Assembly: GCA_950295325.1 (NCBI GenBank)
Contig: OX485805.1
Location: 42,618,758 to 42,682,757 of the forward strand
DNA from: Polytrichum commune
Taxonomy: Eukaryota; Streptophyta; Polytrichopsida; Polytrichales; Polytrichaceae
Length of the DNA: 64,000 nt
Direction of reading: 5' to 3'
The translations under genes were made by a program, and so were the position numbers. The notes beneath the pieces are model-generated. The model did no database searches. It was not told where the DNA came from and saw nothing but the letters and a program-made list of their open reading frames with translations. Positions 34,795 to 46,424 of the stretch are shown here, piece by piece (the stretch's first letter is position 1; the number at the start of each line of letters is the position of its first letter).

Positions 34795-35088
34795 TTGAGA
34801 TTACACAGATTGACCTTGAGTCAACCGGAACTTAAGCCTTGGGAAAAGTGTGTCAATTGGCTTTATGACATGCGTTATAAAGATCTGGATACATGTCTCC
34901 GGTTTACTTTAGATGGTCCACCATACAAATGCATTGTCTTGGGAGTAAATCGTATTCAAGTGAAATTGGACGAAGTCAATGTAAGAAATTACAACATGTT
35001 GAATCATATCATAGGGCCCTTCAATAAAGCATGTAAAATTGCTCATGATATTATTTTAACAGTTGTTTTGATCATCACTTATCTTTAA
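34795..35088 (+). pseudogene. Unknown protein fragment (open frame of about 97 codons)
   Basis: The frame has a protein-like composition and a varied codon set (WEKCVNWLYDMRYKDLDT, then CLRFTLDGPPYKCIVLGVN and NYNMLNHIIGPFNKACKIA). It has no ATG at its start: the frame opens at a TTG, with the first Met at 34867. Neighbouring DNA is non-coding. I do not recognise the family. It could be an exon, a transposon remnant or chance. Confidence 0.25.
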
Positions 35089-35739
35089 AGTACATAGAAT
35101 TGGCATTAAAAACATAGATTTTTTTTCCCCTTCATATTTTGACATCATAGCATTTAAGCAATCACCGATGATTCACATATCTCCCATAAACTTGAGATAT
35201 TGAAAGCATATTGACAGATTTGTCCTTAGAATTGAAGCAACCATAATGTCCAAATTTTGAGAATATGTCCATATTCACTTAATTTAAATAATGATGGACA
35301 TGTATTCTAAATTCTTGACGTTTTGGTTACCTTGACCCTATGGGTGGCTAACACATTCAAACAAGACTAGGAAGAAAAAATTTCAAAAATTTCAAAATGC
35401 TTAAGCGTTATAATTAATTGATCAATCAATATAAATATAATCCAAACAAGTACTTTCTTATTATCATAAACATGAGTCTTTATAAATATTCCATTGGAAG
35501 ATCCCACCTTAAGATTCAATATGTTATAGTCATGGAGTGGTCCTTGGTATATGTTAGTGTAAATATAAGCTTGACACCAAATTAATCGAGGAGCAAACAA
35601 GCACTCCCCGCATTTCAACCTTGCGCAATTGAATTTCACATGGACACAAACAATAACTTCTACTTTATCAAAAAATGAATAAATAATAAATAAATAAATA
35701 AATGATCTTGGGCAATCTAACATGAATTTGAGCATGTTG

Positions 35740-35960
35740 GTCCTACCCTGCTCAAGAATTTTCTTGGTGCAAGGTGAGGTTTGTTGCCTCCCTTGCGGTG
35801 GGCGGACTCTTGGCTTTTTCCATGTCTAGCTAGTTTTTCTTATGTCAAGTAAAGAGAAGATTTCACAATGGGAATCGAACCGCCAACCACTTCAATTAGA
35901 ATTTGGTACCTCTCTACTATCACCTAGTAATTTAAGGTCATCTTGGACCCTACTTTATCT
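35740..35960 (-). mobile_element. SINE-like element, minus strand
   Basis: On the minus strand CTAGGTGATAGTAGAGAGGT (A box-like, about 35928-35909) is followed by GGCGGTTCGATTCCC (B box, about 35884-35870). A body with ATGGAAAAAGCCAAGAGTCC and GCAAGGGAGGCAACAAACCT comes next. This layout is that of a tRNA-derived SINE. An A-rich tail is not obvious. Confidence 0.4.
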
Positions 35961-37535
35961 ATAATCACTAAGAGGGGAAAATTTGCAATCACCTTCGGGA
36001 TGCTAAAGCCAATTGAATCTTAAGAGAGTAGAGTATGCAAAGAGTAGAGTGGAGTAGAGTAGATAAGAGTATGTATGTGTTAATTATTTCCACACTAATT
36101 CCTCACCCCCACTAATAGGACTAATTAGTATAGCTAAGTAGGTGGTTTACTTACTTAATAACTGTACACAAAATATCATGTAGATTGAGATGACATTGTT
36201 GTCAAAAATTTGGTCACAAAAATGACTTGTAAGTGTGCCATGTACATGTCTTGATCACTTTGTCATGTGGTGCTACTATTGGTAGCACTAATAATAAGTT
36301 ACATTTTTATTTATTTTTATTATAATTTTTTCTTCTATTGCAACAAAATTTGTGAGCGGCATGCATCCCGGTGTCAACATAATCAAACCTAGTACAAGTT
36401 TTAAGCTTACAACGAATGACATTTAAGATTTATTTCTTATTAAGGTGGTTCTATTTGGTGAATTGAGGGAAATTCCAAATCATTTAGAGACAATGAGACA
36501 TGAGGAGTTACCATAAAAAACTAAGATAAAAGGCCAATTTGTGGCCAATTTGTTAATTTAAATAAACAATAAAATAAGTATGATGATTAGGGAATTTATT
36601 TTATCTAATTAGCAATTGCAAATGACGTAATGATGCAAATAAGGTTCAAGATTGGAATCGAGATGTAAAATTTGCGGGAGATGAAAATGAAGATACTCTT
36701 TCCTTTCAAGGATCACATGAGTTGTCCAAATTGTGTTGACAATTGGACGCCGAATATTGTAGTTTCAGGTCTAATTCCACTTAAAATAATTATCTCGAAA
36801 ATGAATTTGTCACACATTGTTCTCATACCTATGAGTTGGGACCCTACATGTAGAACTTACATTTTGGCAACCAAAGTGTCGAGCTGAATGGCCCACTCCC
36901 ACAATTGAAAGCCTCGTCATCTACCACTCATACATTGTAGGTTGAAAGCCAATCCAATATATTGGTTATTGAAAGAAAATCTTTAGATGGGTTCAAACCC
37001 AACAAATTTTTGAAAACTAAAAATTGTTGTCAAATTTTCATCAATTCAGTTTGTTCACTAGTAATTGAAACATGATTGATTATGCGCATTGTTCCATTTT
37101 TTTGATTTAAGAGGAACACCCTACTTTGTGTACAAGTGGAGTGGAGTAGAATAACAATGTCCACAATGCATGTGAAATATGTAAAATTAAGATGAAGCCC
37201 CATAGTTCTCTTGTATATGTTTGTACATAAGTCATGCAGAGAGAGAAAAACTTCGGTCTCCGGAGGAGACCGACATGAATTAAGTGTCTGTTCGATCCAC
37301 CCCCAATCCGATGCCCACATGACAAAGGTATGGAAGTAAAGATCTACTCCCCTCTTTCGAGAGTAGACACTATAGTCACAAGTAACCAGTAACAAGGACC
37401 AAAATGGTTAGTGTTTTAGGTATCATTAATATGGGTTTGGTCACCGGGTCCCTAGTTCATTATTGATTACTCGAATGAAGTAGCTTTGGTTTTAGTATTT
37501 GTTTAGCTTTGACTATGGGGGGTCTAGTGTTTGGG
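35961..37535. other. AT-rich interval, nothing recognised
   Basis: No gene or element was supported. An inverted CGGTCTCCGGAGGAGACCG hairpin (about 37254-37272) is the only notable structure. Confidence 0.4.
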
Positions 37536-37539
37536 GTAG

Positions 37540-37905
37540 CGGTTGGTGGTTCTCTATTATTCTTTTGTGGAGGAGGATAGACATAGCATATTTTATAGCG
37601 ATAGTATTGAAGTTTTGAAAGGTATTTTTAATGGTGGGCATAGGTATTTTGAAGTTATTTTCGAGTGATTTCATTGATGGAATGTGTGTAGTGGCTCTGG
37701 CGCCTGCAGTAATGATAATAAGGGGATCGACTTTCCACCCTCTAGCAACAATGCTAGCGATTAATGGTCTATATTTGTTATTTTTTGCTTCGAGTGTTTA
37801 TGGTGAGAATTTGTCATTGTAGTATGTGAATTCGATAAATTGTATAGTGAGATTGGGGTCAATGTCCGTGGGGGGGTCACTTTGGTATGGTAAACCTTTA
37901 ACACA
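37540..37905 (-). pseudogene. LINE ORF2 C-terminal fragment
   Basis: Read on the minus strand with frame changes, the region gives VPYQSDPPTDIDPNLTIQFI, then EFTYYNDKFS, RPLIASIVARGWKVDPLI and FNTIAIKYAMSILLHKR. This resembles the tail that follows reverse transcriptase in one plant non-LTR retrotransposon group. Stops and frameshifts make it a relic. Its orientation matches the LINE body at 43.2-46.4 kb, so both may come from one insertion. Confidence 0.55.
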
Positions 37906-37909
37906 AAGG

Positions 37910-40125
37910 ATGTCAGGTCTAAATCTTGAGTTACACATAAGTCATGCAAAAATACTTCGAATCTTAAACTGCATTTGAAGATGAAATTATAACTCCAAAC
38001 ATGTTACTCTTCAATTGGTGCCATCTAAGATTAGTGTCATCTCTTGCAAGTCTCTCTTTTCATCTTAATATGTGCAATTCAAATTTGATTTTTGTTGGGG
38101 ACACAGACCTAGTTCTACATACTCTTGCAATTTCAAATTAACCCATATTCCTTGGTGACAAATAAGAATGAACTTTGGTACAAGATGAGCCTCGTGCTCT
38201 GCTACTATCTTAACGATCATCTACCAACAATTATTTACACACCCCGCTGTGAAGATTATAAAATTTCTATATTTTACCAAATGTAAATGTATGTAGAAAT
38301 AACTTCGACAAAACATGTCTAGATTTTCTAATCTTAATATTCATGTACCTTTAGGAGTATTTTAATCTGAATGGACTCATAAAGTACAACATAGGTGTCT
38401 AATTAAGAAAAGTGATCACACAAGGCCCACCTACTATTCAAGTTGTTTTTGTTACACTGTCATTATATTGTAGGGGTTCATTTCCTCCACACACTTTTGA
38501 GTAGCAAATGTTGCACCTCACTTATTAACATATGTACAATTAAATGAAGCACTATTATTATGCACGCACATATATTTGAGTGCTATATGGCAAGGTACGA
38601 TGAAATTGGACTATGTGCTCAAAAAATGATTATACTATTTTGGGTTCAACAATGGATCCTTAAAGAACCAAGAGTGTTTTTACATGGGTAACATGACAAA
38701 ATACATGACACCCCCAAAGAACAATTAATTGATATTCGATATGATGAAATATATTATATCAGTTTTTAGCACGAGTTATTGAATAGAGGAGGTGAAAAAA
38801 AAAGTCAAACCTGATACAAATGATTAGATATACATAGTATGTACTTGAGTCTAGGTTATTTACACAAACTCAAATGTCCCTAATGATCCACTCTACAAAT
38901 ATGTATGCTCCAATTGAAGCAATGGTTGTGATATATAGACTAATCTTGGATATTATCATTTTTGTCACTCATAGCTAGAAACATCGGTAAGTAATACATA
39001 GCCCCTATGTATGACATCTTCGAGCTCATATAGGGCCTTCGGACCACTAAGGGTAAAAACAATCGAGAGGGCTACATGATCTCTAAAAGAGAAAGAAGGA
39101 CCTTCACCTTGACCTCGTATATCTTTTGCGTCGCGACTCCAATTTTGGTACTCGAACAACAACCTTCATAAGTAGACGGGTCTTTAGTGGCTCGTTTTCT
39201 TAATCGGACCTTACATTTGACTGGTTTGTGCTTCGGTGAGGATCAAAAAGCAAACATCAAAAAGACATGTGTTCAAAAGAGATTGGACTATTTTTTTCAA
39301 ATAATAATAACTACTCTACACTCAACAATGAACACAATTGAAAGGACCTATGTATCTAGTTAAGAAATCAACAAACAAACATGCACTTCCGATAACCATA
39401 ACAACATCATAAAATGTCCGATTTTCAATCCGGTTTGTGCATATCTTTCGTTGTAGATTTGGTAATGCAACATGAGTTTTTATGGGCATGAATCTAATCG
39501 CTAGAGGTTAGAGACCAAATTACACCCAAATTACTCCTTATTTTGTTATCGCTAACGGAAGGAGACAATCACAAAGCCATAACAACAAGTCAAAAGCTTA
39601 CATGGAAGCAAAAGTGTCTGTTCTAGGCCTGCATAAGGTGTCCTTAAAGGACAGTCGTTCTTTCGTGCCTAGTACTTCCTACATGCATCATGTACGAATT
39701 TGATCATGGAACGTACTACATGTGGCGAGGACAGACTTCTGCTAAACACTTGATAGTTTGAATAGTTTAGTGTTAGTACTAGGCTGGAGATATTGATGAT
39801 TCAATATTGAATTATATCATATAAGTTACTTTCTACCAAACAAGTGGACGTTGTTTTATTGCAAGATAAGAGTACAACCAACTAGAGAAAAGTTTATGAG
39901 GTATGCGGGGATGTCAGGTGGCTTGTTCTTCGTTTTCTATTGATCGACTTTACCTCTTGTAGTTTGTGTGCCATTAGCCAATGTATGATGCCACATCAAG
40001 AGATATGGGATGGAAGATTGGGCCTTCACTTGCTTTGGTTATGGTTATCGTAAGTGCATGTTTGTTGATTCCTTAACTAGATACATCATGAGCAATGAAC
40101 CGGTTGAAGGTCAAGACTTTAAGAA
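37910..40125. other. AT-rich interval with repeat R fragments
   Basis: Fragments of repeat R are visible near 38570-38665 (TTTGAGTGCTATATGGC on one strand) and 39168-39330 (opposite orientation). Nothing else was recognised. Confidence 0.4.
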
Positions 40126-40127
40126 AA

Positions 40128-40815
40128 ATACTAGTCGTTTCATAGGAATGTGTGGAATATACCTCAAATAATAAACAAAAAACAGACGGATCACAACATG
40201 TAACTGGTTGGACTTGGAAACACTAGGATTTTGACCGATTATGCCCAAATATCTCCCTGGACATTGGTCATGGGTTCTCCCAATCATGTTCGCTATCGAA
40301 TGTGGAGTAGTTAATAGAATTCGAAGATGTAGTCCAATCTCTTTGAGACATGTGTCTTTGAAACCAGTCGTTTTAGAGGAATTTGTGGAATATACCTCAA
40401 ATAATAAACAAAAACAGACGGATCACAACATGTAACTGGTTGGACTTGGAAACACTAGGATTTTGACCGATTATGCCCAAATATCTCCCTGGACATTGGT
40501 CATGGGTTCTCCCAATCATGTTCGCTATCGAATGTGGAGTAGTTAATAGAATTCGAAGATGTAGTCCAATCTCTTTGAGACATGTGTCTTTGAAACCAGT
40601 CGTTTTAGAGGAATTTGTGGAATATACCTCAAATAATAAAGAAAAAACATATGGATCACAACATGTAACCAGTTGGACTTGGAAACACTAGGATTTTTGA
40701 CCGATTATGTCCAAAAAATTCCCCGGTCATTGGTCATGGGTTCTCCCAATTATGTTCACTATGGAACGTGGAGTAGTTATGATGCAGTCCAAACTCTTTG
40801 AAACACATGTCTTTA
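40128..40815 (+). repeat. Three tandem units of 232 bp
   Basis: Units begin GTCGTTTTAGAGGAATTTGT (40366, 40598) or GTCGTTTCATAGGAATGTGT (40135). The first two are almost identical for most of their length, including the same small open frame at 40241 and 40473, exactly 232 bp apart. The third diverges after about 40720. Shared words (ACAACATGTAACTGGTTGGA) also occur near 23335 and 17230, so the unit derives from a dispersed repeat. Confidence 0.85.
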
Positions 40816-40968
40816 TGATGTTTGTTGGCTCTGTCCTGAGGACACAAACGATGCATCGACTTCTCTCTTTCTCGAATCTGTAGACCAAATTTCCAAACTA
40901 GTTTGCGTTCACACTTGGGCACGAGTAAATTTTCCCTGTTTTATTTTTTGATATTGGATGAGAAATAA

Positions 40969-41226
40969 ATGGAGGATAGATTAACATCATCGCCCCATCG
41001 TCTTACACCAGGACAAGCGCGGGAAGCAACATTCTTTGTGGCTTTCAAACCCAGAAGCCCCAGTGGTACTAAAAGCTTCCAGCGAACTCTAAGCAATCTC
41101 CTCTCCGACTCAGACCCTCGTCATATGCATATCACATTTTCATCACCCATGTGCAACATCGATTCAGACATTCACGTGTTTGAAGCAGGCTCACGAGAAT
41201 TGCACAGATTCTTGGGGTGGAAGTAG
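40969..41226 (+). CDS. Hypothetical small ORF, 85 aa
   Basis: ATG-led frame (MEDRLTSSPHRLTPGQAREA .. HRFLGWK) with a balanced amino-acid composition and higher GC than its flanks. It has no recognisable domain, signal peptide or membrane segment, and no conserved neighbour or splice context. It may be a gene fragment carried by a transposon. Confidence 0.2.
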   Translation: MEDRLTSSPHRLTPGQAREATFFVAFKPRSPSGTKSFQRTLSNLLSDSDPRHMHITFSSPMCNIDSDIHVFEAGSRELHRFLGWK

Positions 41227-41229
41227 TTC

Positions 41230-42121
41230 CGAAGAAAGAAGTTACCACAACCGTGCAAAATTAGGTCTAGGTAGTTTTGTAGGCTGCTAAATATAACCCA
41301 CTCATACAAGCACTTAGAACAACATGATGGCAAGTAATCCGTCTCATCACCATCATAGCATGCGTTTAGAGGAGCTATTCACGAACAACTTATGAAAGAC
41401 TTTGAGAGACTCGAACTACCCAAAAATGAGATCAAAACAACTCGTGAAACAAATACATCAGATTGCCATTAAATACCTCACATGCCTAATACTGAATAAA
41501 AGGAAACTAGACAACAAACAACCCCCCATAGACCCCCCCCCCCAGATGTAAGGTCCCACACATGTTAAACTAAAGGAGCGCACCTTCTGAGAGGGAGGAC
41601 GCTTGGTTAACCATGAACATGGTATAGAGCAATGGGCTCCCATTCACGTCGGTGTATAAACTAAACCATGATGTTACTTTTATTTTTGTTTATAGTCTTG
41701 TGGATTTTCTCGTTGTCCTTACAAGGTCAAGAGCCTCTCGTGCATTTCTTTTCCCATTTGCATTTAGGTGATGATCTTGCCACAATCATGCAATGGAAAT
41801 CTACCGACTGTTGGCTAACAATTGTGAATTTTAATGGTTGGATGTAGAGAGACTACGGGCACCACTGGTGTTGGCATGAATGAGGGACACTTCACCTTGA
41901 TCATAGCCGCTAATTCATATGTAAACCCGGAGCGGGTTTACCTGGGTAAGGCTATGGGACAAGTGCTATTGCCTCTTTATTAGAGGTGGTCCCTATAGTG
42001 GTAAATGACACATGCACTAAAGGCCCAGTTGGGGAAATTAGAACTTGTGTTTGCCAATGCTAAATTCTTGAGGGTGGGTGTTACGAGGGCATGTAACATT
42101 GACTCGTTGCAACCTGTGTTG
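41230..42121. other. Interval without recognised gene
   Basis: Contains a C11 tract (41533-41543). Nothing else could be supported. Confidence 0.4.
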
Positions 42122-42131
42122 GGTTTGATTC

Positions 42132-43032
42132 AGGCCTCCTTAAATGTGGGATTCTAAAAATAGACCCCACTTTTACCACATTTAAGCCTCGCCAGACCCC
42201 ACTTTTAAGAGAGTGAGACCAAAGCATTGTTCAAAGCATTTTTAAGAGAGCATTGTCCAAAGGTGCAAAACGATGCACTTGGGGTCGATTGCAGTTACAG
42301 GTACACTTGCAGACCTTGTTGTGGACCTCCGCGTCACTATAGTGATCATGCCGAAGAAAAAGTCGAGCCCCTGGCAGCCGGCCTACAAACAAAAACTCGG
42401 GTTGCATGTGACGAACCGTGATGTCAAGACATCCGCAGTTATCGAGGCGGTCTGCTCGTTTTGCAAATACTTTGGGCGGCAAGTCGACATGGCGAACCGG
42501 AAGCGCACCGCACGCGTCACGAACCAGACGTACGGGCCCGATTTCCGCTCTGATGTCATGACCAAACACATGGAGTCACAACACCAGGAGAAATAGAGCG
42601 AGTACTAGACATTGTCGCCGTCTAAACAGCTCAAGTTCTTCGACGGGATCGTGTCGCGCAACAACACGCTACACCGGTACATTGAGATTGACGACGATGA
42701 GCTGACGCTCAAGATTTCAAACGCCGTTGTCGATACGATCATTGGCGAGCTCTTGTTCCGGCCTGAAGACGAGATGGCCGCCCTCGAGCACGATGATGGC
42801 GAGGCTCTCGATCCGAATATCGCTGAATGTGCTGCTCGTCTAATCAAGCTGAAACGCAATTTGAGGCGCCAATTTGACTCTAAATTCTAAAATGGCCCAC
42901 ATGGACCCCATTTTTAGCTGCTAAAAGTTGCTAAAAATGCTAAAAGTGGGGTTTACCACTCTGGACCCCCAATCGACCCCACTTTTAGCTTAAGAGGGCT
43001 AAAAGTGGGGTTTACCACTCTTAAGGAGGCAT
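42132..43032 (+). mobile_element. Mutator-like (Pack-MULE type) element carrying a foreign-looking ORF
   Basis: The ends AGGCCTCCTTAA and TTAAGGAGGCAT are inverted repeats flanked by a perfect 10-bp direct repeat GGTTTGATTC (42122-42131 and 43033-43042). A 9-11 bp target duplication points to the Mutator group. Subterminal repeats of GACCCCACTTTTA and TAAAAGTGGGGTTTACCACT crowd both ends. There is no transposase. The interior (42270-42890) is GC-rich and holds a BED-finger-like reading frame, so this is a non-autonomous carrier. Confidence 0.7.
42348..42890 (+). pseudogene. BED/C2H2-finger-like protein gene with two in-frame TAG codons
   Basis: The frame starts at ATG 42348 (MPKKKSSPWQPAYKQKLGLH). 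It has a CSFC pair and, 40-odd residues on, HMESQH, giving a C-x2-C..H-x4-H spacing like a BED or C2H2 zinc finger. Only TAG at 42594-42596 and TAG at 42606-42608 interrupt the single frame, which then runs to the stop at 42888-42890 through an acidic part (IEIDDDELTLKISNAVV, RPEDEMAALEHDDGE). From memory the layout resembles transposon-related BED proteins abundant in oomycetes; that link is an inference to test. Function is unknown; DNA binding is likely for the finger. Confidence 0.55.
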
Positions 43033-43042
43033 GGTTTGATTC

Positions 43043-43185
43043 CCATTGGTGGACATTTGGGGGTTTGGCTATCCCTTTATTTAAGTTAACTGTGTGAGTT
43101 AGAGCAACGATCTTGACAAAACATGAATTTGATGAACTGTAGGCTCGAGTTTTGGGTGGTATAGTGTGGGGTTTTCTCCGGGGAG
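43043..43185. other. Short flank between the Mutator-like element and LINE body
   Basis: This is the right flank of the MULE insertion. The joined target reads GGGTTTGATTCCCATTGG and resembles a pol III B box, so the element may have landed in an older SINE. Confidence 0.3.
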
Positions 43186-43189
43186 GTGG

Positions 43190-46100
43190 TGGAGATTACT
43201 AAGATGTCAAGTTTGAGTCTAGCAAGGCATTTGCATGGTCATGTAGAGCAAAGGCACGTGTATAGCCATGGAGGGCTTGTGTTATATGGGGAGCTTCCAA
43301 GGTGGGTATCGGGATTCATTAGGAACGTGTCTCTTGTTGAGGAGAGGGAAAGAAGAAATTTGTGTATTGGCCATACAACTTTGTTGTGTATGCTTGTTCG
43401 TGTACATAGAGAGTAGGTGGAGGCATGTGTCATTTCTTGTAGTGGACAAAGGTTGTAGAGGGGGGGGGGGGGGGAGGGGAATTGGGTAGGCCAGATGGTG
43501 TGTTTTCTTTGATTGCCATGTATTGACCGTATCATAGTTTGAGGGTTTGTGTGATTTGGGTATTTGTGCATCGGGGCGCATGCAAACCAAAAGTGGTTGG
43601 ACAGGGAAGAGTGAACCGACGGGTTCTTAAACGAGTTTGCTACATGTGGGTATTGGGGGAGTATGGTAGTTGTGAGTTGGCGTGCATATCCCTTCCATAT
43701 GTAGGGTTTGAGGTGTCTGATGGGTGTAATGTGGTTTTATGTAAGGATTTTGAAGTGCTTGAAGGGGATGGTATATTCGGTGTGGATGGGGGGGGGGTAA
43801 TGTTTGGAGGGGGTTTGTTAGCACCGTATTTGCCAAGTTTATCAACAACTTCATTCCCCAATATGCTTAAGTGTGCGCATATTTTTGGAGTGTGAGGGTG
43901 GTTGTGTTGGGAGGAGGGTGGGTGGTGGGGTATTTGGGTTGTGGTTGTGTGTAGAATGAGGTTGGGATGGGCAAGGGGAGAGGGTGGTATCCAAAGTAAT
44001 AGGTGGGGGTTGGGGCGTATTTCCATTTTTTAGATAGATTGACCTTTGTGGGTGTGTCCAATGGGGTGGGGGTTTTGTGTGAGGATATGTCTATTAGGTG
44101 TAATGTGGCTTTGAGGCAATATTTGAATATTCCAACAAAAATTGGGATAATGGCAAAGCTCCTAAATTGGTGTATACAGAGGATCATGACTATTTTGGGT
44201 TTGGTTGTGGCTAGGTGTTTTGGGAAACATGTATGGGGGTTGTATGCGAGGATGTGTGGGTCGAGGTGGGCGTATGCATGGGTGTCTGGGTGGGGGCGGG
44301 TGAGGGGATGTCTTTTGTTGTACACAATATTTGTGTAGTAAGAATAGGATGGTAAGGGCCTCGGGGTTGCGTGCCCCACCATTCTAGCTTAATGTAGTGC
44401 TTTGATTGTAGCTTGAGAGTTTGGAGGGTGAGCTAGGCCCCTCCCCACTCATTAGGTGGAGTATACGTTGTCGTGAGATCCAAATATTGCGTCTCATGAG
44501 TAGGGGAGTGGGCTAGAGTAGTATGGGTGGGTGAGTGAGAATGAGTCTATGAGGAATGCTAGTATGGAGGAGGGCATTGTGTTGAGGTCCATGGCTTGTT
44601 TGAGTATTGTAGGGTTGGTAGGGAGGGGGGGGGGGGAGGCCGGATATGTATCTTTGGGTTAGCCATGTTAATTTAGTTAGGAAATATTGGAGTAGAGGGT
44701 CGGGTGTTGGGGTGAATGAGGAATTGTAGTGTTGTTTATATTGGCTCCAGAGCCATTGGATGCGTGTAGTGGAGTATTTGTGGTGGGTGGAGCATGTGGA
44801 TGTGTAGAGACATGCTATGGGGAAGAGATGTGGAGGGTGGGTGTTGTGGTTTTTATATCCGTGTTGGGGTTGCATTATGTCGTGTCCATATAGATGTGTA
44901 GGACATGGATTGGTTTTCAACGAAGTGGTTGTCTTTATATTGGGGTTGTTGGTAGTGATTGTGATGTATTTTGTGCAAGTGGCCGCGTGTGGTTTGAGTG
45001 TAGGGCCGGGTGAGGAGGTGGGTGTTGTGGGTTGGGTCGAAGTCTTATGGGTGCCAAAAAGGTTTTCTTTAGGTTCTCATGTGTATGTTGAATTTGAGTA
45101 GCCTTTCCAATGATATAGGTACATATGTTTTGATTTGGTGATTCCATTGGAATTTAGTTTGTAGTCTATGCGAACACAACAAATGGCTTCTATGACACAT
45201 GATTGGGAGTCAAGGTCCTAGGGTTGGGGGGTGTTGAGGGAGAAATGTGGATGGGAGTTGGTTGGTGGTGTGTTGATGTGAGGTGGTTACTGGTTAGGGA
45301 GTTGCGGGGTTGTGTCTGGTGGTGGAGATGTGGGTGGGAGTTGGAACTTGAGCCAAGTGGCTTGATATTCGGGAGGAGGGTGAGGTTATTGCGTTTGTGG
45401 GCACATGGAGGTGTGCAATGGGTTTGGCATTTGTGGTGTATGTGACAACAAAAAGAGTTTACGGGCATGTGCAAGTGTTTGCTGGCTAAGTTTTGTGCAT
45501 TGTTTGGAATTTGAAGGTTTTCGGGGTCATGATTTGTGCACAAGTGGAGTCCCTATGTCTACCTTGTTACGACTTCACCTCAAGAGTGAATTATATCTTG
45601 GATCGTGGCGAGGCGTTGGGTGAAGAGGGTCTTGAGGAGTTTTGGGTGTGCCATTTGTTTAGTTTCTTCTAGGCGAGCAATGGAGTCGGGGTGGTTCTAA
45701 AGTTGTTCAAAAGGGGATGGGCGGTATGGGATATCGAATATGTTTGTTTTCATGCGGATATCAAGTGTTTGCATCATTTGAAAGGAATGTGTAGTGGGGG
45801 GATTTAAACATGTTTTTGGTGTGGATTTTTTAAATGCTCGGAGGCCACCCAATTTATTGGCTATATAGCAGAGGAGTCCATAATATATGAGGCCAAGGCA
45901 ACCAAAATCAATGAGGGCGTTGCTTATTTGAGAGGTGCAAGTATATGCTGGTAGGAAGGAGTAGGCATTAGTACCAAACAAATTTTGGGGGGATTTGGGA
46001 CTATGGCATTGGGGGTGGGGGTGGGGAGTTTACATATTCGTTTGATTAGTTGTGTGATTGCGTGGTCTAGTTTTTTGATGCTCGGTATTGAGAATGGTGT

Positions 46101-46420
46101 TGTGCCGAAGGTGTATTCAACCCCAAGGTAGATGATTGTGTTACTATGTGGAGTTTTTGGCGTATGGTGGCTAGTGATTGGGTTAGGAGGTTTGATTTGG
46201 TCTTAATTTTGTGGAGGGTCACAAATTTTTGAATGGAGCAATTCAAAGAGGGAACTCATGAAAAACTAAGAAGAACCAGAGACTTAAGGTGTCTCCTTGT
46301 ATGGTTCCTCTTGCTATGGGTACGGGTTGGGTTTTTTCGAAGTAGGGCCCAATGCAAGTAGTGGAAGCATTTGTGTAGATATTGCCAATGAGGCTTACCG
46401 CATCAATGGGATATATTGAT
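43190..46420 (-). pseudogene. Decayed LINE (non-LTR retrotransposon), minus strand
   Basis: The plus strand is strikingly G/T-rich because the minus strand codes for Pro/Thr/His-rich text with CC- and AC-rich codons. On the minus strand GTIQGDTLSLWFF near 46300-46265 is the conserved reverse transcriptase block GxxQGDxLSP. It is followed by YLGVEYTFGTTPF, SIPSIKKLDHAITQLIKRI and LPTPTPNAIV (about 46115-45990). A zinc-knuckle-like NDTCLHLLSMYTNKH (about 43450) marks the C-terminal part. The YADD catalytic block is missing between the first two blocks, pointing to an internal deletion. Many frameshifts and stops; minus-strand frames of up to 171 codons are pieces of it. Two G tracts (43460-43474, 44625-44636) are present. 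Confidence 0.65.
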
Positions 46421-46424
46421 TATA

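Noticed and set aside
35367-35735. 122-codon minus-strand ORF with ATG
   Set aside because: No recognisable domain, AT-driven hydrophobic composition, no splice or neighbour support.
40128-40815. CRISPR array
   Set aside because: Units are 232 bp contiguous tandem repeats without spacers, in a plant nuclear context.
43867-44382. 171-codon minus-strand ORF as an independent gene
   Set aside because: It lies within the C/A-rich coding strand of the decayed LINE and is one fragment of it.
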